In this document: positions 42,274 through 54,153 of the stretch, piece after piece | Position numbering within the stretch: the first letter of the stretch is position 1 | Layout: each line of letters begins with the position of its first letter | From: Rapana venosa | Lineage: Eukaryota; Mollusca; Gastropoda; Neogastropoda; Muricidae | DNA length: 64,000 nucleotides | Direction: 5' to 3' | Assembly (NCBI GenBank): GCA_028751875.1 | Contig: CM054153.1 | Location: forward strand, 14,831,073-14,895,072 | Program-made: the position numbers and the translations under genes | The notes under the pieces: generated by a model | What the model was told of the DNA's origin: nothing | Databases searched by the model: none | What the model saw: the letters and a program-made list of their open reading frames with translations, nothing else

Positions 42274-45200
42274 CACGTATACACACACACACACACACAC
42301 ACACACGCAACCCACATAATCTCTCCCTCCCCCAAAAAAACCTCCATACCCACCTCATACATGTTGTCCCCGCTGGGTTGCAAGAAGGGGGATCTCCATC
42401 CGCGGATCTCCTCTATAGGGATCTGCGCCAGGTCGGCCAGCTGCTGCCGCTGCGTCAGGATCTCAAAGGAGATCTGTTCTTTGCTGGCTCCGGCCCACCA
42501 GGCGTGGGGAAAGCGATGCGTCACGCTGTGGTCTGCGATTTCCTGAATCAGACAACATCGCCCTGCTGGGATGAAGGCTGTCAAACATTGATGATACTGT
42601 TGTTGCTCTTTTCTTTCGTTATGAAGGTTCACTTCTTTCCGCTAAGGAACGTAGTATTTATGTAAATGCGGACTGAAAACGTGACAGTCCTACCATATTA
42701 AAGAATTCTAAGGAGAGAAGGCATGTCAGTTTACATACTAGCATTTTAAAAGCAGAGATTTTTCTTTTCAGAATTTTTTTTCTTGATCTCGCCTCCCCCA
42801 CCCCACCAAACACATACACACTAAGCACAATCATCAAAAGTCCCCACCCTCTTCAATTTAAATGTTTATACAACGATTAAACGATCAATCCAACCGACAG
42901 CTATTTTTCTTACAATAATCCAGTTTACAAATCTAGATCCTTAGTGGCACAGGCCAAAAGTTCTGTCAGTTGCTGGTGTAACCTAAGTGCCAAGGCTTAC
43001 ATTGAATTCAATGTCATGCTTAGAAACGTTATCATTCTGTTGAAGCTGTCTTCACCCACAAGCTTCTAGCTTAGCCTGTACCGTCGAAGGAGAAAAAAAT
43101 CCTCAGTCTGAGTATGGCTACCTATAATGCGAAGTACTTGAAAACAGCCATACGCCTACCCTGTGTACTAAACGGTCTCACAAAGATTCCCAGGTGGGAC
43201 GAGCCAGACAGGCGGGCATATTCTGGGTGACCCCTATGGTGTTAAACTGGGGAACGCCCAACAAACAAACAAAAAAGCCTTACCATCCGCCTCGTGAGCA
43301 GTTTGCGCACCATGCAGTAGTCAGTGGAGTTGTGGGAGACGAAGAAGGTGGCGCCGAAGGGGCAGCCATTGGGGTTCCTCCTGCTTCCCTCTGGAGGGAA
43401 CAGGCGCAGGTACATGTCCCAGTTGCTCCAGTTCACCGCGTCATCCAGCGTCACCAGCACCATCTGCGGGGCCTCCTCCGGCTTCAGGCCTCCCGGCACC
43501 CCATGACCTGAGAAGAATACAAAAAGGCTTCAACTTTCTTTTCCACGGAAACAGAATTGTCTGGCGTTGGTGCGGGTGCTACTGCTCTCTCGAGGATTTC
43601 GTCTCAACTCAACACATAGTTAAAGACATCAAATCTCCCAGAACAAATAAATTCCGTTACCAATCTATTCAGGACAAAACATTTGTCTCTTGTTGATGTG
43701 AACGAAGTTTATTTCGTTTCATGGTGATCTCGAAAGTCATGTCAAGAATTCACCTCATTCCGTTTCATTGACTCCAATAACAACCACTTGAAGTTCAAAA
43801 TCAACACCTAATCTCTTCAAATATCCAGCACCATCAACTCCCCAATCCAATTCAGTCTTCTTGTTTATAGCTCCAACGACCACAGAGGCCATATCAGGGC
43901 TGCCGCTTCGTAAAATTTTAAATCTCAAATAAAACTGTGCGACTATACTTATACAGATTAAAACAGGCTACAAAACAACTCTCTGTCTTCCTTGAATCAA
44001 CGTCCTAGCCAACCATATAAGGGTCAACCCAGGTCGGGCACCGCGTTGTGGGACCCCGCCATACCTAGTTTTGTCTGCTATTGGTAAAAGCGTTCCTGTT
44101 CTCTGAAAGATTTCCTCTTTCCTCAAGTCATGGACAAGTACATCAATCATCCCCCAAATGACATTATATTATCTATCCATCTGTTGGCTTGGCCGAAAGC
44201 TCTGTCAGTTAATGATCTAAGCGGAGTTCTGAGGCACAAAGAGAATCGAAGTCAAGTCAAACTGATGTATTCTGCTCATCTGAAATATGACAAGGCTATC
44301 TTCTGAATTCGGAGTGTAGCTGCCTATATATAGCGAACCAAAGCCAAACAAAAATCAGTCATACATGCAAACTTATCCAGATTGTACTTATTTTCTCACT
44401 GTGATTTCCATCTGTGATAAATGCAAATTTTGGGTGACCTCCAGAATGTTATGCTGGGGAACGCCCAACCACACTGTAAAAGCACCTGACACCTAACCTG
44501 TCATCGTCAACAGATTTTCCCCCCGCGCGGTCTGTTAAGTACAGACAAGCCATATAATATATAGGATTCAAACTAAGATTTCTGGATTGTTCACAACTCT
44601 CATCATTCCATGCTTCCTAACGTTTGGTATTTCTCAACCATCCATCCCAAACAATGTCCATCCCCTCCCCCTTTTTCTGTTTAAAAAAAAAATTCCCCTA
44701 AATAAATAAATCATTTTTAGGCTAACGCCTTGATGTAATTCGTCTCATACCTTAAAATGTTTTATGGAAAGTGTTTACTGATGGTACCAAGACCTTGCTA
44801 AGCAACCGGTTGTAAACAAGCATATCCGCTCAGGAAAAAAATGGGTAAAAAATTCGGTGCACTAAAAAATATGGAAATAAACTCATATTTCTGAGTGATA
44901 GTGAAGATGAAAGGTATACCGCCAACCCCCCCCCCCCCCTCTCCCCCCAGAAAAGCCCAAAACAAAAAAGCCCAAAACAAAAAAACCCAAACTACTACGA
45001 CAAAAACCTGACAAAAATCAGAAAAAAAGCTGTCACATACAACCAATATACAAAAACGAACAAGAAAAAATATCACAACTGGGCGTTTTTGAGACTAGTA
45101 GCGATGTAGCCGAGCCCGAATTTCAGCCGTGACAAAGTGGAATACGTCTTTTATGCAATCGCGTCTACAGCCAAGTTTCACTTCATTTCATTATCATCAT

Positions 45201-45416
45201 CGCACATGATAACGTGAGGTCTCTGACGCCTCGCTCCCCTACGACCTTAAAGGTTATGGGACACCTTTACATGATGACAGCAAACTTACCCGGGCAGTGA
45301 CAGTGAGGCAGTCGACATGTACTAGAAGTACATCGTGCGTCTACGGCAAACATCCCCGGAATATTTAACAACACAATGGACACTATGCTGTACGTCAATG
45401 TCATGGAATTCATCAT
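32036..45416 (-). CDS. Chitin/polysaccharide deacetylase-like protein, CE4 family, secreted and probably GPI-anchored (complete, 6 coding exons)
   Basis: Coding exons on the minus strand: 45416-45290, 43507-43284, 42542-42354, 40437-40247, 36811-36701 and 32540-32036. All have GT/AG borders and consistent phases, giving 448 aa plus TAA. The first two codons are both ATG; the second has the better context (A at -3), so the protein may start one residue later. Residues 1 to about 27 form a signal peptide. A short cysteine-rich stretch (CRLPHCHCPG) precedes the deacetylase domain, as in invertebrate chitin deacetylase-like proteins. Catalytic motifs: VLVTLDDAVN (D64 base, D65 metal), HSVTH (H122 and H126, metal), RGWRSPFLQPSGDN (164-177), PGLWVVPVVVVMDY (230-243) and VNLHSKW with H289. 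All metal and acid/base positions are intact, so activity is likely; by analogy the substrate is an N-acetylglucosamine polymer. No chitin-binding domain was seen. The last 25 residues (Gly/Arg patch, then a 17-residue hydrophobic end) look like a GPI-attachment signal. Expected site: cell surface or extracellular matrix, for example cuticle or shell-related chitin. Confidence 0.93.
34285..34400 (+). repeat. Dispersed repeat S
   Basis: It reads ATTGGTTCCTCAGAGTTCCA, then GCAATGGCAAGATTTTACAT and TAGTCACATTCCAACTTCAG. The most diverged copy. Deacetylase intron 5. Confidence 0.45.
37335..37625 (-). pseudogene. Decayed non-LTR retrotransposon, C-terminal end of endonuclease/reverse transcriptase
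   Basis: On the minus strand, three frames in turn read TSGLAKTVIQGTVQGW, then WEDIKK, then AGLEWNDLLWKAENCEE and LVVESLAVPQWSTRLG. This order is the conserved C terminus of a widespread animal non-LTR polyprotein (GLAKT..QGTV..GGRRRGRQ..RWEDNI.EWTGL......AENR..W..LV). The segment is broken by stops and at least one frameshift, so it is dead. It may extend to about 37690 with lower similarity. It lies inside the fifth intron of the deacetylase gene, on the same strand. The clade is not assigned. Confidence 0.8.
38205..38300 (-). repeat. Dispersed repeat R, fragment
   Basis: Landmarks are ACTCATCACTTCTGGGAATC and AGTTTGCATGTGTGACTGTT. Reverse orientation, within deacetylase intron 4. Confidence 0.4.
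38617..38692 (+). repeat. Short module after a SINE tail (pair with 1370-1441)
   Basis: ACTGAGCGCTTTGATTTGTT, then GCTTTACAAGATTCAGAGCC and a (TTA)n tail, matching 1370-1441. Together with the preceding SINE-A scrap it suggests the two parts moved as one unit. Confidence 0.6.
39112..39228 (+). repeat. Dispersed repeat S
   Basis: It reads TTGGTTAGAGCTTGAAGTTT, then AATGGCGAGATTTTGCATAT, AAGGTAGCCACATTCCGACT and TCAGGGATGG. It is preceded by a G run and joined directly to a reverse SINE-A copy. Confidence 0.55.
39228..39460 (-). mobile_element. SINE-A, 5' part in reverse orientation
   Basis: On the minus strand it has the head TAGGATAGCCTAGTGGTTAG, B box GGTTCAAGCC and body to the GTTCTGCGAG region, and loses the 3' end. 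It directly abuts a copy of repeat S (39112-39228). Confidence 0.7.
41795..41821 (+). repeat. Poly-C run in deacetylase intron 3
   Basis: A C-only run of more than 20 bases preceded by CA-rich sequence. (G)n in transcript sense. Confidence 0.9.
42243..42306 (+). repeat. (AC)n microsatellite near a deacetylase splice donor
   Basis: Two AC blocks about 50 bases inside intron 3. In transcript sense these are UG repeats downstream of a donor. Confidence 0.93.
42945..43270 (+). repeat. Dispersed repeat R, longest copy
   Basis: It includes an extra 5' part (GGCCAAAAGTTCTGTCAGTT at about 42953) shared with the 44190 copy, then GAGTATGGCTACCTATAATG and GATTCCCAGGTGGGACGAG, ending GGGGAACGCCCAAC. 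It ends 14 bases before deacetylase exon 2, on the intron side of its splice donor. Confidence 0.7.
44190..44475 (+). repeat. Dispersed repeat R, full-length copy
   Basis: It runs from GGCCGAAAGCTCTGTCAGTT through TCGGAGTGTAGCTGCCTATA to GGGGAACGCCCAACC, as in the 42945 copy. It is diverged in the middle. Intron 1 of the deacetylase gene. Confidence 0.65.
45185..45273 (+). mobile_element. tRNA/5S SINE, 3' tail fragment
   Basis: Only the tail part (GTGAGGTCTCTGACGCCTCG through GGTTATGGGACACCTTTAC) is present, in the opposite orientation to the other copies. It lies in the first intron of the deacetylase gene, 17 bases from the first exon's donor. Confidence 0.6.
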
Positions 45417-46299
45417 GTGAACTGCCGCACACAAATCCTCAATGGTCTATCAACCAAACTTTTAAAATCAGAACTCAAGTTTTTTTCCGGCTCGAGGAAA
45501 TAAATTTGGCAAAAGGCAGTGCCTTTCTGGTTCAGTTTTCAGCTCTCTTCGAAAGTTTTTCTGATGATCCTAGGGACGTTTTCCTGACAAACCTAATCGT
45601 CAGTATAAATGTTCGTTAAGATCTAAATTTCTTTGCGTGTTTAGAGATGTATTCCTTACGTGCCACTCGAAAAAAGTTGTTTTATCCTCCGGCAGGCTAC
45701 AGAGTTTGAATAGATTTTACTTGCATCAGCCTGCAATGCAAGTTACATTTCTTCGTAGATTTTGCAAAATAATAATCCAATTCTTCTTTTAAAAAAATCG
45801 GTCTTTTTAAACATTTCTTTTACATGACTCAAAAAATAAACAGTGTAAAAGAAATCAACGCAAAGGGATCAAGGGGAAGAAGGGGAAAGTTTTAAAAAAA
45901 AAAGGGGGGGGAAAAAATTAAGGGATAAAAAAGGTTAAGGAAGCCTTTGGGAAGCAATGGGAAGAACAGGGGGTAGTACTAAAGTCACAGCCGCCATTTT
46001 AACACATGCGAGTGCGTGTGGTATCACAGGAATGGCTTTGGCAAACGAATAGAAGGGGGGGTTCGGAGGATTGGCAGGCGGTCTCGGGGAGGTCGAAGTT
46101 TTGATGGGGAGTTTCGAAAAAGGAAATGGGTAGTTAGGTCTGGGGTTTGAGAGGGTCTATGGAGGTGGTTCTGGGGTATGGTTTGATGGGATTTCATCAG
46201 GGAGGACTGTTGTAACTCAATTGTGCTTAATGTTAGTGTGTCAATTTTGGGGGATGGTAAACATGTAGGTCATGGTAACAGGTTTGGTTGAGGAGGGAA

Positions 46300-46675
46300 G
46301 TATGGGGGAAGTGGGGGGGGCAGGAAGGGGGGGAGGTAAGGGGGGGGAAAGGGGGAGGGGGGAAGGGGACTGGGGGGGGGGAGAGTATGGGTGGATGAAA
46401 GGGGGGGGAGTACACAATCGTGGACTGGGGGGGGACTATGGGGGGCAAGGGCTGGGGGCTCGGAAAGGGGGGGGGGTACTGGGGGGGACGTGGGGGGGGA
46501 GGGGGGGGGGGGGGAGGGGGGGGGGGTAGGGGGAAAATTGGGGGGACGGGGGGGGGGGTTGGGGGGGGGGGAGGGGAGGGGGGAGGGGGAGGGGGGGGGG
46601 GGGGGGGAAGGGGGGGGGGGGGGGGGGGGGGGTGGGGGGGTGGGGGGGGGGGGGGGGGGGGGGGGGGGGGAGGCA
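46300..46675 (+). repeat. Long G-rich tract with potential for stacked G-quadruplexes
   Basis: About 370 bases are almost only G, with scattered A and T. From 46500 to 46671, G runs of 6 to 20 bases are separated by single bases. The proline-only frame on the other strand is an artefact of this. Confidence 0.95.
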
Positions 46676-47332
46676 ATACAGATGTACTAAAGACAGTAGA
46701 TAAAGGACTGGAAAAGGGAAGGAATTGAAAGGGAGGGAGGAAAACAAACAACACAACACACACACACACACAAAAACCACACACACACAACAGAAAAGAT
46801 TGAGGAAAAAATATCTTTTTAAAAATATGGCTATAGATTTCCAACAGTTTACCGGTATTTGTCAGAATTTCCTCCCAGCTTCAGAAAATCCCCAAACCCT
46901 GCGTACATCTCATTTGAAAATATAGTTCTTGGTCAGCCCTTTCACATCGTCCCCCCTTTCCTGCAATGTCCCTAAAATGACAGCGCGGATCAAACAAGTC
47001 TTGTCCTGTTGGTCATTTAAAGAAAAACAAAGCATTCTAATAGGTCCAAACATTTCATATGCTTACGGTTCCTTATAGTATTTCTTGTTACCTAAAATAC
47101 TCGATTCCAATGTTCGGTCGAAATGGTTCTCGTACAGAAAAAAAAGCGGTCGGACATTTTCCCTCAGTATCTGATACAAGTCTTACAACAGTGGAGGGTG
47201 GGTGAGGGCGACAATAGTTTCCACCCAATGGGGTTGGCGTTATCACTAGTGCAAGGAACCCAAGATAAGCCTCCAAACAATGCCCCCCTACCAGCTTTTG
47301 AGGTGTTATCCCTCACCCCTTCCCCTCACAAA

Positions 47333-47540
47333 CGCATCCTTCGGGTGAGACTATAAACCGATGTCCTGAATGCGAACGTGCCCAGAACATCTTGTGCACA
47401 TATTAAAATCTGTTCCACTTTTTGGAAGAGTAAGCCAGTGTGTCGGTGGGAACGGATGACAAGATTTATAAAACTGCATGAACACGAGGACAGAATCCAA
47501 AAACAATGCGTGCTTCCTCCATTATCCTGGAAACTTTAAA
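47333..47540 (+). mobile_element. SINE-A, 3' two-thirds
   Basis: It starts ATCCTTCGGGTGAGACTATA and ends TCCATTATCCTGGAAAC. The head is replaced by unrelated sequence. Confidence 0.75.
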
Positions 47541-48696
47541 TAAATAAGTATAGGCTAGGCCATTGTTTCAAATTTTTAAGTCATTAAGTTCAGTACTAAT
47601 TTCATGGGAGCAAACTAAAGAGACAAAGCCTCTGCTACAATGCAGCAGTGGTAACATTGCTGGCTTTTGAAAAAATATCATTTCAATGGAGCTAGCATGC
47701 AGAGTGTGAGAATGGCCGGTCTTGGTTCAACAAGTTATGATTGAAGTAAAATGTTCCATGCACACACTTACCTCCACACAAAAAAGTAACAAATGTGACA
47801 ACGCAAAGGAGTAATCATCGATGGTAGGCTCATTAACGTTATTTTTTGTGGTAGTTTTCGACAAGATACTTTTACAAGAATCGTTTGGTGCTAAGTCCAG
47901 TTGTGAGTATATGCAAATCACAAAAGTTGCTTCATTGCAACGGGTCACTTCCGGTTCCCATATTCACAAGATTTGAATTTTTTTTTTTTTGGGTCAGGAA
48001 CTCTCTGCTATGGTAATTTACCGGTATGGTTTTAGTTTTATAAATCCCTTTTTCGTACTTATGCAGAAAGCTGTTTTAAAACGAAAATTCTTTGGCCACT
48101 GCTTGCAATATATCAGGACCCAGAAGTGAGTGCCAAACTATAGCAGTTATCTCCCCTCGTTACTGAGCCGGCACCTTTTTATGGCACCAGTTGTACAAGC
48201 CTGGCAACATCTACATTTCTACCTCGGAAATTGTCAAAGGAGAAGACGAATATATCAAATCCTCTACCCCCCAAAAAAGGATTTTCCACCCGTCCTCCAA
48301 AATAAAAAGCAAGATAGTATATTCTACATCACACCTTAGCTCTCCACCCATCTTAAAATATACCAGCAAGAATCGAAAACATAACCACTATTCCTTTTTT
48401 AAAGTATTGCGAGTAACTAACGAATGTAACGAAAGATGGGTATTTTCAATACATTAAACAAAAACTCACCTGAACTTATTTTCGCCGTTTTGGAGTATGG
48501 TAACCTGGTACAAACATATGGAACACATAATCTTTGGGTAAAGATTGAAGCAAAGAGCAAACCCTCTTCTCCTCAGCGTTCCTTCAGGGAGGACATCTTG
48601 GCACATTGTGAAGGAAAAGTGTTCAGCACGCTACCAATTTCACCACCTGATTTTATTCCGGCACGTGCAATTATCACGAAAAATTCGTGATTTGGT

Positions 48697-48697
<1 letters not shown>

Positions 48698-48742
<45 letters not shown>

Positions 48743-48789
48743 GGTGTATGCGGATGGGTTGGCTCTGTGTGTGTGTGTGTGTGTGTACA

Positions 48790-48827
<38 letters not shown>

Positions 48828-48990
48828 TCACACCCACACAGAACCATTGTGTGTTTGTCTGTCTCCCCCTGTGTGTGAGAGAGAGAGAGAGAGAGTAAGA
48901 GAGAGAATTTCACACCCACACAGAACCATTGTGTGTTTGTCTCCCCTTGTGTGTGTGTGTGTGTGGGCGCGCGCGCGCGCGTGCGCGCCT
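48698..48990 (+). repeat. Compound (CT)(CA)(TG)(GA) microsatellite with a duplicated unit
   Basis: The block GAGAATTTCACACCCACACA plus GAACCATTGTGTGTTTGTC occurs twice, about 80 bases apart, inside GA and TG arrays, ending in a CG/CGCG stretch. Confidence 0.9.
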
Positions 48991-49429
48991 GGATGGATAG
49001 ACAGAGGGAAAGACAACATATGTGACTCTCCATTTCGAAATGAGTCGCTTGTCACCTCAGGCCTTTTTCCGCTAGAGGCCAAAATATGCAGTAGGGGTGT
49101 CAGGTGCCGATTTTGTGATTTTGGATAAAACTGATAATATAGACATTTCCAAACCGGAAAACATCAATAAAATAATAATATTTAGTGTCTTTCCTTATCA
49201 AAATCGGATTTTAATGCACATACCCACCTCCGAAGACGAGCGATTTTGATGAAAAAGACCCAAAAGAGACTACTTTTCCGAAACCTGTATCCCCTCAAGA
49301 TTTACAATAGACCGGTCGAGTGACACACCGTTTGAAAGCTCACAGTTTTGACCTTCACACTGTGTGTGAACTATATTGGATTGAATTAAAACTTTATCCA
49401 ATGAAAACGCTCAAAATAGGGGAGCAGTC

Positions 49430-49535
49430 GTAAACAAACGTCACTAAGGAGGAGATTTCATTCTTGTCATTGGCCGAAGAGCCCATGTGACCTACGAAGG
49501 CCAACGAGGAGATGCCTGTAACCAAAATGGCGCCG
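49430..49535 (+). promoter_or_regulatory. Promoter-like cluster of unknown gene
   Basis: An ACGTCA CRE-like core (about 49439-49444), ATTGG (reverse CCAAT, about 49470) and CCAAAATGGCGCCG (from 49522), a YY1-like ATGGCGCC block, lie within 100 bases. Such spacing is common at TATA-less promoters, where the YY1 site overlaps the first ATG. The local GC content is higher than its surroundings. Confidence 0.35.
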
Positions 49536-49899
49536 TCCACTTCGAAAGTACAATCGATAGTAATACCTCGAAATTCTGCTCGTTCTGCAAATATTCTGGA
49601 TGGATAGAACTCATAAGAGCTTTAGTAATGAAGTGAGGACTATATTACAACCGATTGCAGTGCTAGTTAGGAAAAACATGAGCGAAAGCGATCATTCGAT
49701 GATCTCGAAATCCCTGACCGACTTGAACACAGAACCATTGCTGGTTACTTGTGAACAGAAAACTAACAGCGCTTCTGATTCAAGCGATGAAGATATTAAC
49801 AGTCAAATATATTTTTCCCTTGTATTTTATCTGAACATCATCGAAGTAATCAAACTGAATACAGAAGTTCTCAGACAGCAAAAACGTTCAGTGATATGA
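49527..49899 (+). other. Unrecognised short open frames behind the promoter-like cluster
   Basis: From the ATG at 49527 a frame MAPSTSKVQSIVIPRNSARS stops after 26 codons. A second frame from ATG 49600 runs 99 codons and includes an acidic stretch TNSASDSSDEDINSQ. GT sites that could serve as donors occur in both (for example GTGAGG at 49633). I recognise no family. It could be the first exon of a gene whose other exons I cannot find, a noncoding transcript, or a transposase relic. Confidence 0.2.
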
Positions 49900-50102
49900 C
49901 TGCAGGTGCCAACTGCTAAAAATAGGCTGAAAAACAAATGAAAACTGATTTGGGCTAATGAGATTCAGTAAAATAAAACACAATTGAAAAGAGCTTGCAT
50001 GACATAGTTTTCATCAGATGAACTACTGGCAGAAACTGAATAAGGCAAAATGCACTAAAGGTGGGAAATTTTGTTTATAATTGTGTGTTTGTGGGATATT
50101 TC

Positions 50103-50490
<388 letters not shown>

Positions 50491-51460
50491 GTTATGCCTT
50501 TTCTTTTCCAGCCCTGAAAGACAACATCTCATTTGGCATATTAGTGTGATTGCCTAGCAGCACTAGTAAACTTACCTTTTGAAAACCTTGTGGTCAAACC
50601 ATGCAGAAGCCATCAAGCGAGCAATCTTCATGATTGCAAATGTAATTAAATATGCAGAGCAGCATAAACTTAATTTATCTGTGGGTGTGAAATTTAGTTT
50701 AGGCACACAGAGGGAAAATATCTGCAAACACACAAGTTCACTGATTTTGTTTTATTCTTTGTTTGACTGTATTTTTGTTCTCTGTTTGGTGCTGATTTCT
50801 TTTTTTATTTATCTTTCAATCAAATAAGTTTATATTTTAAATGGAAAATGTGGTAATGGCAGTGATTGGTGAACGCTTCTGACTTGATCTTAGTAGCAAA
50901 GGGTCTGCTGTTGTGCTTAGAAATAGTTAGTTTTAAAAAAGTGTTGAAATCAGGTGCTCCATAGACCTAGATTATAAGTAGCACATGTCACACTCACTCT
51001 CACTGTGTCACACACACACATACACACACACACACACACACACGCGCGCGCACTCATATCCACACACACAGAGTATATATTCATTATACACATGTATACA
51101 TGTGAACTATATTAAGAATATACCACAAATGCACATTGTATTTTCACCATCTTTCTCTTGTTTCATGTTTTAATTTAACAGTGCTTGTTCATCATTTTTT
51201 TTTATAACAAGCCTTTGATTTTTATATTGACAGTGTTTTTGTTGTATTTCAGCTTCAGCCACAACAAGTTGACTGTACTGACCACTCATGATTATGAAAA
51301 TGGAATGACTTCAAGAGTCAAGAAGGGAGGAGGGGAAAGCCCTGACACCAGAAGACAGACTTGTGTTGTCTATAATAACTAATTTTACATGCCAGTATAT
51401 CTGTGTTGTTTTCTTTTAATTTAGTGGGTGTGGGACACACTGTATGAATGCTTGCAGAAT

Positions 51461-51462
<2 letters not shown>

Positions 51463-51530
<68 letters not shown>

Positions 51531-51582
51531 GTGTGTGTGTGTTGTATTGCATTGTATTGTATTGTATGTAACTTTGTTTGTG

Positions 51583-51664
<82 letters not shown>

Positions 51665-51940
51665 GTCAAATCAAAAGTAATATTCACTGCCAAAATATCA
51701 AGTTATGTCATTCTTGTTTATCTTGCTCTCACAAGAAAAACTGTTGTAAGCAAAACTGCTCCATAAGATCAACTGTTATAAATCATATAAAAATAAAACA
51801 TTAACAGATGAAAACAAAAACAACAATATCAGTTAACTTGTGAGACAAGACAAAATGAACAACATACCTGGACATAAGAAATAAACAACAACAAAGTAAA
51901 CATCAAATGAATGGACAGACTATACATGGAACACACACAC

Positions 51941-51996
<56 letters not shown>
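51463..51996 (+). repeat. (TG)n arrays and a (CA)n array
   Basis: TG at 51463-51540 and about 51578-51661, with a (TTGTA) patch between. CA at 51931-51994. No exon could be placed here. Confidence 0.93.
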
Positions 51997-51998
<2 letters not shown>

Positions 51999-53719
51999 TG
52001 TGCATTCATCAGATAAACAGACATATGAATTATAGGTAACAGAATGACAAATAATGAAAATATTTTGCAATACATGACATAGCAGCTGATAAGTATTTAA
52101 TTCTAGAAAAATGATAATTTACACTTGTTTCAGTGTGTGTGTATTTGTGTCTCTGTGTTTCAGATTATGTGTTTGTTCACTGTGTGCTTGTGTGTGGTTG
52201 TACCAGTGTGTGCAAATGTTTTATGTGTTTTTGCCCATGTAAGTTAGTGTTGTACAAAGCTGTAGCTAAAGAAATTACAGTATAAGCATTGTATGTTTTC
52301 AGAGTCTAAAATTGGCTAAGGAAAGAGAATTGTGTTTTGTACATGTTCATATTATGTTACAACTTTGGAATATTTTTCAATATCTACAAACATTGCCTCA
52401 TTTACTGTGCAAATTTTATAACAACTATTGCCCTGAAACCTTGCATGCAGATGCAAAAGTGGCTTCTAAGAGCAATGCAACCCTTTAAAAAATGACTGGT
52501 CTATGAAGGTTTTGTTCTAAGCAAGGTTTAAAATAATTTGATAGTGTAAATTTGTTGATTTTAAGCAAAATCCATATTGGTGTTGTCTACACCTATGCAA
52601 ATCCACACATTTAAATTTGTATCCATGGTACCTTTCTATTCATACCCTTTGGCTTTGTAATTATTTTAGCTTCAACACTCCATACATTAGTTAATTGTAG
52701 ATGAGGAGCAGGTGTACCTGTTTTTCACCTTTGAAAAAAAAATCACTGAAATATTTCTTCAAAATATTAGCTGTTGAAACTTAATATTCTAACATTAAAT
52801 AATGTATTCTCTTTCTGTTTAAAATTTCATTACAAAATCTTTTGTAGAACCCGAGATATGATAATCAGCCAAAATGAATACGGAGACCACGGTAGTCCCC
52901 CATTAAAATATGTTTTGTATTTGACACAATTCACATATGACCACAAAAATTTGTAAACATGTACTCTTTTATGTATGTAATCAGTATGGCAAGTTTCATG
53001 AAGATTGAACATCGGTTGCTAAGGAAAATCTAACATTGAAAGTGTGATTCAGTTTTCCTTCATTTTCTCAAAATGGCCGCTCACAGGCATTCCGCATTCT
53101 AAACCCCATATCTCAGAAACTAAATATCCGATTTGAATGGAGTTTTCACCAGTAGAAAGAGCATTCAAAGTACATTTTGAATCACATAAAACATGAAAAA
53201 AGCCGGATGGTGAGAAGAGACTCATTATGTGCTGGAAGGTCACATATAGAGACAAGGATAAGGAGACAAAGAATGAGAATCATTTTTTATTTCGATTACT
53301 GAATTTTTTGGTCATAAATCTTTGATTGGATTGTTGTCTCTATCCCAATTCTTTTTCAATGAAGAAAAAAAATCTCTTAAAACACAGTCAACTGTCTGAC
53401 TCTTACTTTTTTGTTTTTGTTTAATCCTTTCTGTCCTTTAGACTTCTTTTCTTTTTTCATTCTTCTCGGCCTCTGTGTCTTCCTGTGCGTGCCGCCAGGG
53501 ACTTATCACTAGAGGTTTAACTTTCATAGCTGACCTACACTCAAAGGGGCAAACGCAAGCAGCGCAAAGCACCAATGGTCACGGAAAGATTTGTGAAAGC
53601 TTACGTCCCGAGCTGTCAAAATGCCCAGCCGGTCTGTCCTCATGGGGGTATGACTAGACGAGACGAGACGTGCACTCCAAGGACAGTCGAGGCTTTGTAG
53701 GCTACTCCGGGACTTGTAG

Positions 53720-53763
<44 letters not shown>

Positions 53764-54086
53764 GAGAGAGAGAGAGAGAGAGGCAGGACTGACAGACAGA
53801 GAGAGCGAGAGAGAGAGAGAGAGGAAGACAGAGAGAGAGAGAGGAAGACAGAGAGAGAGAGAGGAAGACAGACAGACAGACAGAGAGAGAGAGAGAGAGG
53901 AAGACAGACAGAGAGAGAGGAAGACAGACAGACAGACAGACAGAGGAAGACAGACAGACACAAGGAGAGGAAGATAGACAGAGAGAGAGAGAGGAAGACA
54001 GACAGACAGAGAGAGAGGAAGACAGACAGACAGACAGAGAGGAAGACAGACAGACAGAGAGAGAGAGGGAAGACAGACAGACAGAC

Positions 54087-54150
<64 letters not shown>
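53720..54150 (+). repeat. Compound (GA)n/(GACA)n array, about 430 bases
   Basis: GA blocks alternate with GACA and GGAA units in higher-order units such as GAGAGAGGAAGACAGACAGA, repeated about ten times with variable length. The Ser/Leu-rich frames on the other strand are artefacts. Confidence 0.95.

Positions 54151-54153
<3 letters not shown>

Noticed and set aside
46233..46844. Proline-rich protein frame on the minus strand
   Set aside because: It is a direct product of the G-rich tract and has no sequence complexity or splice borders.
51185..51385. Possible terminal exon after TTGTATTTCAG at about 51254
   Set aside because: The acceptor is reasonable but the 43-codon frame matches nothing I know and no upstream exon joins it in phase.
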